A model generated the notes under the pieces. That model was given only the letters and a program-made list of their open reading frames with translations, had not been told where the DNA came from and searched no databases. Shown in pieces: positions 15,683 through 24,866 of a stretch of 35,204 nt of DNA. How positions within the stretch are numbered: the first letter of the stretch is position 1; every line of letters begins with the position of its first letter. The position numbers and the translations under genes were made by a program. This DNA is from JANNYA01 sp031422315 (GTDB taxonomy: Bacteria; Pseudomonadota; Gammaproteobacteria; Xanthomonadales; SZUA-5). The stretch covers positions 1-35,204 of the forward strand of contig JANOQN010000022.1 in assembly GCA_031422315.1 (NCBI GenBank), in the 5' to 3' direction.

Positions 15683-17071
15683 TCAAACTACGTTGTAGAG
15701 CTTTTTGAACATGCCATCGACACCTAATTTGATGAGCTGCCATGCGCGGATAAAATCTTCATGATCGCCCATATATGGATCGGGCACGCCCAAATCAGCG
15801 GGAACGTTATCGGCAGGCGCGCCATCGATGGCGAATTCCAACAGCAGTTTGATTTTATCGTGCAGCGGCACTGGGCAAATCGCGCGCAAATCAGCAAGGT
15901 TGCGATCATCGTGCGCGATGATCAAATCAAACTTTAGGAAGTCTTCCTGGCTAACCATTTGGGTGCGGTGCGCTTTGATGTCTAAACCCGCCGCCCGGGC
16001 AATCGCTTGCGCGCGCAAATCCGCCTGCGCGCCTTCATTGCTGCGGCCTTTGACCGCATGCGTGCCGCGTGATTGGATATCCAGCTCATTCCAGCCCGAA
16101 CTTTTAGCGCGCTTTTGCGCGTACGCCCAGGAAAGCGGCGAGCGGCAAATATTGCCCATGCAGACAAATAGCAGGCTGCGCGGCGCTTGTGCGGTGCTAG
16201 CTGATAGTCGGGACTTGCCTGTATTCAGCGCTTGGACTTGCGTTTCGCTGGCGGGCATTTGTGCGAATAGTTTTTGCACGCGCTGTAGATCTTCCAAGGT
16301 ATCAACGCCGGCCGGAATGGCTTCGGGCGCGTCCGCCACAATGATTTCCAAACCCAGCGCCAAGGCACGCAGCTGTTCGAGTGATTCGGCGCGCTCGGTG
16401 TTTGATTGCGGTGCCTGCGCTAGTGTTCGCAGTGCGCTAACTCGATAGGCGTAAACGCCAATGTGGCGCAAATATGGCACACCCGTCGGTAGCTCGAGCG
16501 GCGCTTGCGGGTGAGCTGTAGCAAACGCATCACGTGCAAAAGGAATCGGCGCTCTCGAAAAATACAGTGCTCGCAAATCATTTCGACGAACCAGCTTGAC
16601 GCAACTTGGGTCCATCAGCTGCGCCATGCTAATAATTGGCGTACACAGCGTGGCGATGACGGCGTTCGGATTTTGATCGAGCGCCTCTACTACTTTGGCT
16701 AAACAGCTGGACGGCATCAGCGGCTCGTCGCCCTGTAGATTCACCACGCAGGCATCGCTGGCCCAATGCAATTTATCGGCGCACTCGTGCAAACGATCGG
16801 TGCCGGTTGGGTGACTTGCTTTGGTCATGCAGACGTCAATCTGATAAGTGCGTGCGACGTCGCTAATCTGCTGATCGTCGGTGGCCACGACAATCTCAAC
16901 CTTCCGCCCGCGCGCCCGCATCAACTCGGCAAATTCGCGCGCCCTTTCAATCACGTGTGCCAGCATAGGTTTGCCAGCAATATCGAGTAGCGCTTTATTC
17001 GCCAACCGAGTCGATTTAAGCCGCGCTGGAATCGCCAGAATAATTGATTGTGCAACAGTGGATTGGGTCAT
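15683..17071 (-). CDS. kdsB: KdsB (CMP-KDO synthetase) fused to low-molecular-weight protein tyrosine phosphatase
   Basis: A 462-residue two-domain protein. Residues about 10-270 are CMP-KDO synthetase, with IPARLKSTRLANKALLDIAGKP, SHPTGTDRLHE, VVNLQGDEPLM and HIGVYAYR. This enzyme activates KDO for lipopolysaccharide core synthesis in the cytoplasm. After a linker of about 28 residues comes an LMW-PTP domain (about 299-460). Its P-loop is CMGNICRSP, with nucleophile Cys304 and Arg310, and the general-acid aspartate is Asp431 in VPDPYMGD. Both active sites look intact, so this is unlikely to be a dead remnant. The reading frame is continuous. The start overlaps the upstream permease stop by 1 bp (TAATG). 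The combination is unusual. The phosphatase target is unknown; a link to envelope polysaccharide phosphoregulation is speculation. Confidence 0.9.
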   Translation of the reverse strand: MTQSTVAQSIILAIPARLKSTRLANKALLDIAGKPMLAHVIERAREFAELMRARGRKVEIVVATDDQQISDVARTYQIDVCMTKASHPTGTDRLHECADKLHWASDACVVNLQGDEPLMPSSCLAKVVEALDQNPNAVIATLCTPIISMAQLMDPSCVKLVRRNDLRALYFSRAPIPFARDAFATAHPQAPLELPTGVPYLRHIGVYAYRVSALRTLAQAPQSNTERAESLEQLRALALGLEIIVADAPEAIPAGVDTLEDLQRVQKLFAQMPASETQVQALNTGKSRLSASTAQAPRSLLFVCMGNICRSPLSWAYAQKRAKSSGWNELDIQSRGTHAVKGRSNEGAQADLRAQAIARAAGLDIKAHRTQMVSQEDFLKFDLIIAHDDRNLADLRAICPVPLHDKIKLLLEFAIDGAPADNVPADLGVPDPYMGDHEDFIRAWQLIKLGVDGMFKKLYNVV

Positions 17072-17889
17072 TAACTAGTCGCCGTAGCTTTGGCGCTGCT
17101 GCCGCGCACAATTAAAAAATAAGTCGCCAGCAGCGCCACCGCCACAAACGTTACGATAATCGTCGCCAATGCGTTGATTTCCGGGCTCAAGCCGAGCCGC
17201 ACTTTGGAATACACCTCCATTGGCAAAGTCGTCGCACCCGGGCCAGACGTAAAGCTAGCGATCACCAAATCATCTAAGGACAGCGTAAACGCCAACAGCC
17301 AACCGGCAATCAAGCTCGGTAAAATCAGCGGCAAGGTAATCTGGAAAAACACCCGCCAAGGCTTGGCACCTAAGTCCATCGCGGCTTCTTCTAAGCTATC
17401 GTCCATCTGCGCTAAGCGAGATTGCACAATCACCGTCACATAACAGGCGCACAGCGTAACGTGCGCGACGGTAATCGTGCCCAAGCCGCGTTCGGGCCAT
17501 CCAAACATTTGCTGGAGCGCAACAAACAGCAGTAAGGCGGACAGCCCAAGCATCACTTCCGGCATTACTAGCGGCATGGAGGTCAGCGCTGCCAACATGG
17601 TGCGCCCACGAAACCGGCCCAAGCGCGTTAATCCAACCGCCGCCAGCGTGCCGACCACGACTGCCAAAGTGGCGGACAGCGTCGCCACCATCAGTGAATT
17701 TTTTAGCGCACCCATCAGTTTTTCGTCTTGAAAAAGCTCGCCATACCAGCGAGTCGAAAGCCCGCCCCACACGGTCATCAGCTTGTTGCTGTTAAACGAA
17801 TAGCAGATCAACCACACAATCGGCAAATACAAAAATGCGTAGGTAAATGCCAGCCAGGTCAGTAAAAACCAGTTGCGCTGTGATTTCAT
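17071..17889 (-). CDS. potI: Spermidine/putrescine-type ABC transporter permease (PotI-like)
   Basis: A 272-residue inner-membrane permease with about six hydrophobic segments. The N-terminal YLPIVWLICYSFNSN, the EAA loop (SLEEAAMDLGAKPWRVF) and the SLDDLVIASFTSGPGATTLPM segment are typical of PotI and its relatives, which import putrescine or spermidine. PotI normally works with PotF, PotG and PotH. None is in the window, and upstream is a fic gene instead. The partners may be encoded elsewhere or have been separated by the insertion. The downstream KdsB fusion gene overlaps the stop by 1 bp. Confidence 0.9.
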   Translation of the reverse strand: MKSQRNWFLLTWLAFTYAFLYLPIVWLICYSFNSNKLMTVWGGLSTRWYGELFQDEKLMGALKNSLMVATLSATLAVVVGTLAAVGLTRLGRFRGRTMLAALTSMPLVMPEVMLGLSALLLFVALQQMFGWPERGLGTITVAHVTLCACYVTVIVQSRLAQMDDSLEEAAMDLGAKPWRVFFQITLPLILPSLIAGWLLAFTLSLDDLVIASFTSGPGATTLPMEVYSKVRLGLSPEINALATIIVTFVAVALLATYFLIVRGSSAKATATS

Positions 17890-17984
17890 GGTTTGTCTGC
17901 TGCCTGCTTTGACTGGAATGGCTGAAGTCTACTGATTCGTGCCCAAAAAAGTCTGGTTTTAGTGAGAAATGCCAGCACAGCGAA

Positions 17985-19160
17985 TTACCCAACTGCGCCT
18001 TGCAATGCATCAGAAATGAAACCCTCGGCTCGTAATGAGCGAATCACGCCACGCAGCAGATTATTGTCAACAAACTGCAAGGTGTATTGACGCGCGCCAG
18101 GCTTGATGGGTTTTAACATCTTCATGTTTTGCAATTTGTTTACTTGATAGGTGCGCTGTTGACTGTTGAGTTTGGGAAGTACGCTAGCTAAAGCTGCGGT
18201 TTTAATAACACCATTTGGCGCTTTCACCGCCGCCATCAAAATTTCATATTCGTGTTTGGTGATATGTTCACGGTCAAACGCAAAAGTTAACGCGGGCAGC
18301 AGAATTTGTTTTTGTAAATAATCAAACCGCGCTAGCCTTTCGATTTTTTTCATTTCATCGCGCACGCCCGTCAATACATAACTGCACCACGCTTCCAGCG
18401 CTTCATCAGTGCCTGTGTCAGCCTGAGACAGTAGCGTGTAGTAGCGCTGCCGATCAGCGCAAAAGACGGCCGCTGGGTTTAACAAGCGGCCTAAACTATC
18501 GACTTGAAAGCCGAATTTGATCAACATCGCGTAGGTCAATAGCCGCACAAATCGGCCGTTGCCATTTCCAAACGGATGTATCCAAGCAAATCGGTGATGC
18601 GCAAGCGCTATTTTGATTAGATCGTATTTTGACGGATCGCTTTTATTAATGAATGTGAGGAGCTCTTGCATATAGCCCTGTAATTGTATCGCTTCAGGTG
18701 GCAAATGGTGCGCCTGCGCAATTCTCACGGGTTGAAGTCGGTATGCCCCGGGTGTTCGATCACCTTCACGGCTTAGCTCGTTTACCGTAAGCATGTGAAG
18801 CTCGCGCAGCAATGTTTCTGTAATGACACCGCCCTTGCTTATGCTGCTTTCCAAGTAGGTCATCGCTTGTTCGACATTATCAATTTCTTTCCAGGATTCC
18901 TCCTTGGGCAGCTGCCCATCTGCACCAAGATGCGCATCGACGTAATCGCTCAGCGTGGTGTGATTGCCCTCAATTCGCGCGGAAGCCAAGCTTTCTAAAA
19001 CATGGAAAACCTGCTTTAGCTCCAAAAATAGGTGCATCGGCGTTGTTGCCTGTAGGTTAAGCTTTCGCAGATGCTCTAAATCGGTCAAAACATCAACCAG
19101 CGGCGAGGCAAAGGCCGGATTTAGCAGCCGCAATTCAAAGTGTAAAAACTTGGGTTCCAT
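17985..19160 (-). CDS. Fic family protein, class II (self-inhibited)
   Basis: A 391-residue Fic protein. The N-terminal Fic_N-type helical domain carries the inhibitory motif S60-ARI-E64-GN (S-x3-E-G/N pattern), placing it in class II. The catalytic motif is HPFGNGNGR at 195-203, with His195 as general base; these residues match active AMP transferases. The C-terminal ~110 residues look like a winged-helix DNA-binding or protein-binding domain. Fic proteins transfer AMP from ATP to target proteins; the target here is not known. The gene is AT-richer than its neighbours and has an AT-rich upstream region, which suggests acquisition. No antitoxin gene is adjacent, consistent with built-in inhibition. 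Confidence 0.93.
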   Translation of the reverse strand: MEPKFLHFELRLLNPAFASPLVDVLTDLEHLRKLNLQATTPMHLFLELKQVFHVLESLASARIEGNHTTLSDYVDAHLGADGQLPKEESWKEIDNVEQAMTYLESSISKGGVITETLLRELHMLTVNELSREGDRTPGAYRLQPVRIAQAHHLPPEAIQLQGYMQELLTFINKSDPSKYDLIKIALAHHRFAWIHPFGNGNGRFVRLLTYAMLIKFGFQVDSLGRLLNPAAVFCADRQRYYTLLSQADTGTDEALEAWCSYVLTGVRDEMKKIERLARFDYLQKQILLPALTFAFDREHITKHEYEILMAAVKAPNGVIKTAALASVLPKLNSQQRTYQVNKLQNMKMLKPIKPGARQYTLQFVDNNLLRGVIRSLRAEGFISDALQGAVG

Positions 19161-19486
19161 AATCGCTATCTTTGATAGTTAGGTTGGCCAACTTGAATGC
19201 TAAGATATTTTTTCAATAAAAACATTAAGATATATGAGGGTTATAAAATTAGTAAAAAAATAAAGTGTCTAGTCATCTATAATTATTAGGAACCTTAACT
19301 AAAATCAATCCAAAAGCGAGCGACCTCAACCCGCTTGCGCGACTAGATGATGTAGCGTTACTGGCTGTTCAATGATTTTAGAGCGGCCGTATCTGTTTGA
19401 GCCCACCCAAAGCACCCTGGAAATAGCGTTAACTCGCCAAATCAGGCACACTTGGCGACTCAATATTCGCATCGTGTAGGAGCTTT
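19161..19486. other. 326-bp AT-rich intergenic region between fic and etfB
   Basis: The region separates divergent genes and is strikingly AT-rich at about 19200-19300. It contains CTATC-TTT-GATAG (19166-19178) and the palindrome GTTGGCCAAC (19183-19192) close to the fic start. A direct repeat TAAGATAT occurs at 19201 and 19226. The etfB ribosome-binding site AGGAG is at about 19478. No gene or RNA was recognised. Confidence 0.6.
19166..19192. promoter_or_regulatory. Pair of inverted repeats at the fic promoter
   Basis: CTATC-TTT-GATAG (19166-19178) and GTTGGCCAAC (19183-19192) lie 6 to 32 bases upstream of the fic start codon. Their position suits repressor or autoregulator binding. No DNA-binding evidence is available. 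Confidence 0.35.
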
Positions 19487-20233
19487 ATGAAAATTTTAGT
19501 GGGCCTGAAGCGCGTGGTGGATTACACCGTGCGGGTACAAGTCAAGCCAGATGGTTCGGGCGTGGCAACCGACGGCGTGAAGATGTCGATCAATCCGTTT
19601 GATGAAATTGCGTTGGAAGAAGCGCTGCGCCTGCGTGAAACGGGCAAGGCGACTGAGGTGATTGTGGCAACAATTGGGCCGCAAGCGGCTATGCAACAGC
19701 TCGATTCGGGCTTGGCGATGGGCGCAAACCGCGCCATTCACGTCAAAACTGATCGCGCCGTGCAACCACTGACCGCCGCACGCGCGTTTATGAAGCTAAT
19801 CGAGCAGGAAAAACCGGATTTGGTCATCTTAGGAAAGCAGGCGATTGATGACGATGCCAATCAAACTGGGCAAATGATCGCCGCGCTGTGGGATCGCCCG
19901 CAGGCGACTTTTGCCAGCAAAATTGAAGTTGATGGCAGCAGCTTGCACGTAACGCGTGAAGTCGATGCCGGCCTGGAAACGCTCGCGATTGATTTGCCCG
20001 CAGTGGTGACGGTTGATTTACGCTTGAATACACCGCGCTTTATCAAGCTGCCTGACATTATGAAAGCCAAAGCCAAGCCGAGAGCGGTGCTTGAGCTGGA
20101 TAGCCTGGGCGTGGAATCAGGTGATCAACTGAGCTACGTCAACTATGTCGCGCCGCCGAAACGCCAAAAAGGCGCGATGGTGGCGGATGTGCCCGCGCTG
20201 GTGGCTGCGCTTAAGCAGAAAGGCCTCATTTAA
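19487..20233 (+). CDS. etfB: Electron transfer flavoprotein beta subunit
   Basis: A 248-residue ETF beta subunit. With EtfA it forms a heterodimer carrying FAD and AMP, moving electrons from acyl-CoA and other dehydrogenases to ETF-quinone oxidoreductase. The MKILVGLKRVVDYTVRV start, the SINPFDEIALEEALRLRE segment and the DLVILGKQAIDDDANQTGQM segment match the family, as does the C-terminal VDLRLNTPRFIKLPDIMKAK region. The length is normal. A clear AGGAG precedes the ATG. etfA follows after 39 bp. No acyl-CoA dehydrogenase is nearby. Confidence 0.97.
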   Translation: MKILVGLKRVVDYTVRVQVKPDGSGVATDGVKMSINPFDEIALEEALRLRETGKATEVIVATIGPQAAMQQLDSGLAMGANRAIHVKTDRAVQPLTAARAFMKLIEQEKPDLVILGKQAIDDDANQTGQMIAALWDRPQATFASKIEVDGSSLHVTREVDAGLETLAIDLPAVVTVDLRLNTPRFIKLPDIMKAKAKPRAVLELDSLGVESGDQLSYVNYVAPPKRQKGAMVADVPALVAALKQKGLI

Positions 20234-20272
20234 GTCGATTGGCTTGTCAAAGCGAAACAAGGAGAAATATTC

Positions 20273-21217
20273 ATGAGTAAAGTTCTGATTATTGCCGAAC
20301 ACACCAATGGCCAGCTCAATGTGGCGGCCACCGCGAAATGCGTCAGCTGTGCGGTAAAAATGCAGCCTAGTGCTATTGAAGTGCTGGTTTTAGCGGTGGA
20401 TGCTAGCCAAGTTGCTGCGCAGGCGGCATTGATCGCGGGTGTTACCCAAGTTATTGCGGTGTCAAATTCGGCGAACGCGCATGCTTTGGCGGCGGTTTTT
20501 GCCCCGCAAGTGGTGCAAGCGGCGGCGGGTTACACGCATGTGTTTGGGCCATCGACTACTTTTGGCAAGGATTTGATGCCGCGTGTGGCGGCGCTGTTGG
20601 GCGTTAGCCAAATTTCTGACGTCATGGCGGTGATTGATGCGCACACTTTTAATCGCCCGATTTATGCGGGCAATGTGGTGGCAACCGTCAAAGCACCAGC
20701 TGGGCAGATCGTGGTTGCCACAGTGCGCAATGCCTCATTCCAAGCGGCAGGCGCGCAGGCGAGTGCGGCGCCAATCGTGGTAAAAACGCTGGATGCTGCG
20801 CTGCCCACACACACGCGCTTCGTTGGCATTGTCGGCGGCTCCAGCGAGCGGCCTGATTTGCAAACGGCGGCGATTGTGATCTCAGGCGGGCGGGCCATGG
20901 GCAGCGCGGATAACTTCAAGCTGATCTACGATTTTGCTGACAAGCTCAAAGCCGGTGTTGGCGCATCGCGTGCGGCAGTGGATGCCGGTTACGCACCGAA
21001 CGATATGCAAGTTGGGCAAACCGGTAAGATCATCTCGCCCGGGCTGTATGTCGCAGTCGGGATATCGGGGGCGATCCAGCATTTGACCGGCATTAAAGAC
21101 GCCGGCACGATCGTAGCGATCAATAAAGACGCGGAAGCGCCGATTTTTGAAATAGCGGATATTGGTTTGGTCGGCGATCTATTTACGATTGTGCCGGAGC
21201 TGATGCGGGCGCTGTAG
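20273..21217 (+). CDS. etfA: Electron transfer flavoprotein alpha subunit
   Basis: A 314-residue ETF alpha subunit. The C-terminal FAD-binding half carries ISGGRAMGSADNF, GASRAAVDAGYAP, QVGQTGKIISPGLYVAVGIS and GAIQHLTGI. These line the flavin in known structures. The N terminus (SKVLIIAEHTNGQLN) is typical. It is preceded by AAGGAG and is probably co-transcribed with etfB. Activity requires the EtfB partner encoded just upstream. Confidence 0.97.
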   Translation: MSKVLIIAEHTNGQLNVAATAKCVSCAVKMQPSAIEVLVLAVDASQVAAQAALIAGVTQVIAVSNSANAHALAAVFAPQVVQAAAGYTHVFGPSTTFGKDLMPRVAALLGVSQISDVMAVIDAHTFNRPIYAGNVVATVKAPAGQIVVATVRNASFQAAGAQASAAPIVVKTLDAALPTHTRFVGIVGGSSERPDLQTAAIVISGGRAMGSADNFKLIYDFADKLKAGVGASRAAVDAGYAPNDMQVGQTGKIISPGLYVAVGISGAIQHLTGIKDAGTIVAINKDAEAPIFEIADIGLVGDLFTIVPELMRAL

Positions 21218-21270
21218 GCTCGACTTCGATTTAGATATCGACATAGATAAAGGGGCTAACGGGAAAATTC

Positions 21271-22221
21271 ATGGACATCGTGCTCGCCAATCCGCGCGGC
21301 TTTTGCGCAGGCGTTGACCGCGCTATCGACATCGTTGAGCGCGCGTTGGATATTTTCGGCGCGCCGATTTACGTGCGCCATGAGGTGGTGCATAACCGTT
21401 TTGTAGTCGAACGCCTGCGCGCACGCGGGGCGGTGTTTGTCGAAGAGTTAGATGAAGTGCCGGCCCAGCAAACCGTGATTTTTTCCGCGCACGGTGTTAG
21501 CAAATCCGTGCGTGAAGAGGCGGATCGGCGCGGTTTGAGTGTGTTTGACGCGACCTGTCCGCTGGTGACCAAAGTGCATATGGAAGTCGTTCGGCTGTGC
21601 AAGGCCGGCAAAGATGTGGTGCTGATCGGGCATCATGGGCATCCGGAAGTCGAAGGCACCTTGGGCCAGTGGGACCCGGCGCTAGCAGCCGGCAAAATCT
21701 ATCTGATCGATTCGATTCAAGAAGCGAATGCCTTACAGCCTAGCCAGCCTGCGAACTTGGCGTTTACAACGCAAACCACGCTATCAGTCGATGAAACCAA
21801 AGAGATTATTGCCGCATTGCAAGTGCGATTTCCCAATATGACCGGTCCGCGTCACGATGATATTTGCTACGCCACGCAAAACCGCCAAGATGCAGTGCGC
21901 GAGCTAGCACAGCAGTGTGATTTAGTGCTGGTGGTCGGCTCGGTAAATAGTTCGAACAGCAATCGCCTGAGCGAGCTGGCGCATAAATGCGGCTGTGAAG
22001 CGCATTTAATTGACGGCGCGTTGGATATTCAGCCGCAATGGCTGATCGGCAAACGCAAAGTTGGCGTAACGGCGGGTGCGAGTGCCCCCGAAAGCCTGGT
22101 GCAAGAAGTGCTCACGATGCTGCAAAACCATGGCGGCAGCGTGCCGAGAGAGCTGGTCGGCGTGGCAGAAAACATGGTGTTCGCGCTGCCCAAAGAGCTG
22201 CGCGTTGTGGTGACGAGTTGA
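21271..22221 (+). CDS. ispH: 4-hydroxy-3-methylbut-2-enyl diphosphate reductase
   Basis: A 316-residue iron-sulfur enzyme of the MEP isoprenoid pathway. It converts HMBPP to IPP and DMAPP. The three cluster cysteines are present at Cys12 (NPRGFCAG), Cys96 (DATCPLV) and Cys199 (DDICYATQ), as are EVVHN, SAHGVS, IGHHGHPE and the VGSVNSSNSNRL substrate loop. The length is normal. The start ATG has AACGGG upstream rather than a strong AGGAG. It overlaps the start of the downstream permease. It lies 53 bp after etfA; in some bacteria ispH follows fkpB, which is not seen here. Confidence 0.97.
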   Translation: MDIVLANPRGFCAGVDRAIDIVERALDIFGAPIYVRHEVVHNRFVVERLRARGAVFVEELDEVPAQQTVIFSAHGVSKSVREEADRRGLSVFDATCPLVTKVHMEVVRLCKAGKDVVLIGHHGHPEVEGTLGQWDPALAAGKIYLIDSIQEANALQPSQPANLAFTTQTTLSVDETKEIIAALQVRFPNMTGPRHDDICYATQNRQDAVRELAQQCDLVLVVGSVNSSNSNRLSELAHKCGCEAHLIDGALDIQPQWLIGKRKVGVTAGASAPESLVQEVLTMLQNHGGSVPRELVGVAENMVFALPKELRVVVTS

Positions 22222-23594
22222 GTTTGCCAAAGGTAAAAACTGCCCCGCTCGGATTTCCAACGGCGAGCGCGGTGGTGGTGGCATCCATGATTGGGGTGGG
22301 GGTGTTTTCCAGCTTGAGCTTTCAAGTTCACAGTTTAAGCTCCGGATTTTCAATCCTCGCGTTGTGGGCTTTGGGCGCATTGGTGGCCCTACTTGGTGCC
22401 TTTTGTTATGCCGAGCTGGGCGCTGCGCTGCCCCGTAGCGGCGGTGAGTATCATTTGCTGGGCCGCATTTTTCACCCCAGTTTGGGGTTTCTTGCGGGCT
22501 GGGTTTCACTGATTGCGGGCTTTGCCGCACCGATAGCCGCTGCGGCCATGGCTTTTGCCGCATATCTGGCAAAAGTGCTGCCGGTGCTAGAGGGTTTCAG
22601 ATCCAGCGTAGCCCTGGCGATTGTGGCACTGGTTTCGATTATCCATGCGATTACCGTCAGTTTAGGCGCGCGCTTTCAAGTAGCGTTTACCGTGCTTAAG
22701 CTGCTGTTGATGCTGGTTTTGGCGGTAGCAGCGTGGTTTTCAACGGCGAATACCGGCATGCGCTTTATGCCGGTTGCAGGTGATGCTGCACTGATTGCCA
22801 GCTCTGCGTTTGCAGTTTCGTTTGTCTACGTTACTTACGCTTATTCGGGCTGGAATGCCGCTATCTATATCGCAGGCGAAACCAAGTCTCCGCAGAAAAC
22901 GCTGCCGCGCGCATTGATTTCTGCGACGCTTTTAGTCGGCGTCATTTATCTGCTAGTGAACTACGCATTTTTGAAGGTTGTGCCAATCTCCGACATGCTG
23001 TCGGTTAACGTTTTCGCAGATGGCGCATCAGGAATGATGGTTGAAAAAGAGCTTGCCGTCGGATTTTTGGCAGGCAAGCGTCTGTTTGGTGAGCAGGGTG
23101 GAGCGATCATTGGCGCCTTGATTGCGCTGTGCTTGGTATCAACGATTAGCGCGATGGTGCTGACAGGGCCGCGCGTTCTATCGACTATGGCACAAGACTA
23201 TCCTTGGCTAGCGCAGTTTCATGTGGCGCAAGTTGATGGCGTAAGTCGTCCGCCCGGCTATGCGCTATTGTTGCAATTTGTGCTCGTGGCGATTTTGATT
23301 TTGAGCGCCAGCTTTGAAGCGGTCATGCAATACATCGGCCTAACGCTAAGCTTTTTTACCTGCCTGGTAGTTATCGGATTGATGCGGTTGCGTATAAGTG
23401 AGCCTGAATTATTGCGGCCATTTCGCTGCCCAGGTTATCCAGTCACGCCGATCTTATTTTTAGCCGCGAATGCCTGGATGCTTTACTTTTTAGCCAGCGC
23501 AAGCCCGAAAACGGCTTTGGCTAGCGCAGCGACAATTATCAGCGGTTTGGTGATTTATGCGCTGGTGCCCAAGGCGAAAAGCGTAGCGGCCTAA
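22218..23594 (+). CDS. APC family amino acid permease
   Basis: An inner-membrane secondary transporter of about 458 residues with about 12 hydrophobic segments. The first helix carries the APC-type SMIGVGVFSS motif (G-x-G), which contacts substrate. LPRSGGEYHLLGR follows, and helix 6 carries YAYSGWNAAIYIAGETKSPQKT, both typical of the superfamily. The start is uncertain. The first ATG lies inside helix 1, so a TTG at 22218 (overlapping the ispH TGA) or 22224 is needed. The long reading frame extending back to 22038 is only the ispH shadow. The substrate is probably an amino acid or amine; it cannot be specified. Confidence 0.85.
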   Translation: MSLPKVKTAPLGFPTASAVVVASMIGVGVFSSLSFQVHSLSSGFSILALWALGALVALLGAFCYAELGAALPRSGGEYHLLGRIFHPSLGFLAGWVSLIAGFAAPIAAAAMAFAAYLAKVLPVLEGFRSSVALAIVALVSIIHAITVSLGARFQVAFTVLKLLLMLVLAVAAWFSTANTGMRFMPVAGDAALIASSAFAVSFVYVTYAYSGWNAAIYIAGETKSPQKTLPRALISATLLVGVIYLLVNYAFLKVVPISDMLSVNVFADGASGMMVEKELAVGFLAGKRLFGEQGGAIIGALIALCLVSTISAMVLTGPRVLSTMAQDYPWLAQFHVAQVDGVSRPPGYALLLQFVLVAILILSASFEAVMQYIGLTLSFFTCLVVIGLMRLRISEPELLRPFRCPGYPVTPILFLAANAWMLYFLASASPKTALASAATIISGLVIYALVPKAKSVAA

Positions 23595-23654
23595 ATGTAT
23601 GGCATGCGTTTAATGCTCTGCTAGACAGACTCTTTTTAATTTAGGAAACACATC

Positions 23655-24866
23655 ATGAAATACTTACTCGCGTTAATCGGGCTTAGCTCTGCGCTGTACG
23701 CAACTGAGCCCAGCAAAGCGCCACCTGTCGTACAAGCAGTCGCCGCGCCAGTAGTCGCTGAGCCTGCGCTTGCCAACGCGGCCTGCATTGCGCCCGAGCA
23801 AAAATTTAGCAAGGCATTGCTGACCGATACGGCGCAGCTTTTGGCCGGCTTGGCACCGCCCGAAACTAGCGAATTGGCCAGCATCAGTGCCAGCGCACCG
23901 GCCAAACTGCATCAGCAGAACTTCCAAGCCGCGTTCAAAAAGTTGGACGAGCGCCAGCTAGATCGCGTGAAAGCCTTCGCCGCCGCAGAACTAGCCGCTC
24001 CTTCGGGGTTAGCCGCTGATGCGCCGCTGTTTTATCCGTTCAGCGGGCCAGATTTGCTGTACGCCGAGGCGTTTTTTCCAAACGCGCGCCGCTACTTGCT
24101 GACCGGGCTAGAGCCAGTCGGTGATATGCCAGAATTAGCTTCCTATCAAACTGTAGAGCTATCAGATAGTTTGGCGGAGCTGCGTAAATCCCTGCATGCC
24201 ATCTTGAACTTTAGCTTTTTTAAAACCAACGATATGCGGGTCGATTTTCGCCGTAGCAAGCTTAAGGGCGTGGTTCCGGTGCTGTTGACATTCGCTGCCA
24301 AGGCTGGTTTTGAAGTCAACAATATCCACTTCTTTTACGTCAATACCGATGGCTCGGTGTGTACTACCGACGCTAAAGCGCTGATTAATATTAAAGCTCC
24401 ACAAATTCCAGGCGTTGAACTCACGCTGCAGCGCCCCGGCAGCGCCACCACGCAGGCGCTTATTTATTTGAGCAGCGATATTGGCGATACTGGCTTAGCA
24501 AAAACCCCACAATACACCGCGCTGGTGCAAAGGCTCGGGCACGGCGCAACGTTTTTGAAAAGCGCCTCATTTTTGCTGCACAAGCCCTACTTCAGTAAAG
24601 TGCGTCAGCTGATTTTAGATACCTCACCGCGCGTATTGCAGGATGACTCCGGCGTGCCGTACACGCAGTTCCCGCTGGCCAACTGGCAGCCGGTTTTCTA
24701 CGGCACTTACGTCAAGCCGATTCCGCTGTTCGCCAATCACTATCAGCCTAAACTCATCGAAGCATTCAAAACCTTGGGCAGCAAGCCGCTGGAATTTGGT
24801 ATCGGCTATCGCTATTCCAAGCGCGATAGCTCGCTGCTATTGTTCAATAAAATCATCACACCATGA
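23655..24866 (+). CDS. Conserved secreted protein of unknown function
   Basis: A 403-residue protein with a clear signal peptide (about residues 1-16, cleaved near LYA-TEPSK). An Ala/Pro/Val-rich stretch follows, then a long globular region. A recognisable block reads LFYPFSGPDLLYAEAFFPNARRY, with LTGLEPVGDMPEL after it. Similar 'YPFSGPD' proteins occur as hypothetical secreted proteins in several bacterial phyla, but I know no assigned function. No protease, glycosidase or lipoprotein motif is evident. The AGGA upstream of the ATG is well placed. The gene overlaps purB by 4 bp (ATGA), so the two are probably translationally coupled despite unrelated roles. Confidence 0.85.
   Translation: MKYLLALIGLSSALYATEPSKAPPVVQAVAAPVVAEPALANAACIAPEQKFSKALLTDTAQLLAGLAPPETSELASISASAPAKLHQQNFQAAFKKLDERQLDRVKAFAAAELAAPSGLAADAPLFYPFSGPDLLYAEAFFPNARRYLLTGLEPVGDMPELASYQTVELSDSLAELRKSLHAILNFSFFKTNDMRVDFRRSKLKGVVPVLLTFAAKAGFEVNNIHFFYVNTDGSVCTTDAKALINIKAPQIPGVELTLQRPGSATTQALIYLSSDIGDTGLAKTPQYTALVQRLGHGATFLKSASFLLHKPYFSKVRQLILDTSPRVLQDDSGVPYTQFPLANWQPVFYGTYVKPIPLFANHYQPKLIEAFKTLGSKPLEFGIGYRYSKRDSSLLLFNKIITP

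Noticed and set aside
15683..17071. KdsB and phosphatase as two separate genes
   Set aside because: There is no stop, no internal start and no frame change in the linker. Only resequencing could show an error.
22038..22217. N-terminal extension of the amino acid permease
   Set aside because: This part is the shadow of ispH and reads as low-complexity sequence. The transporter fold begins after 22218.
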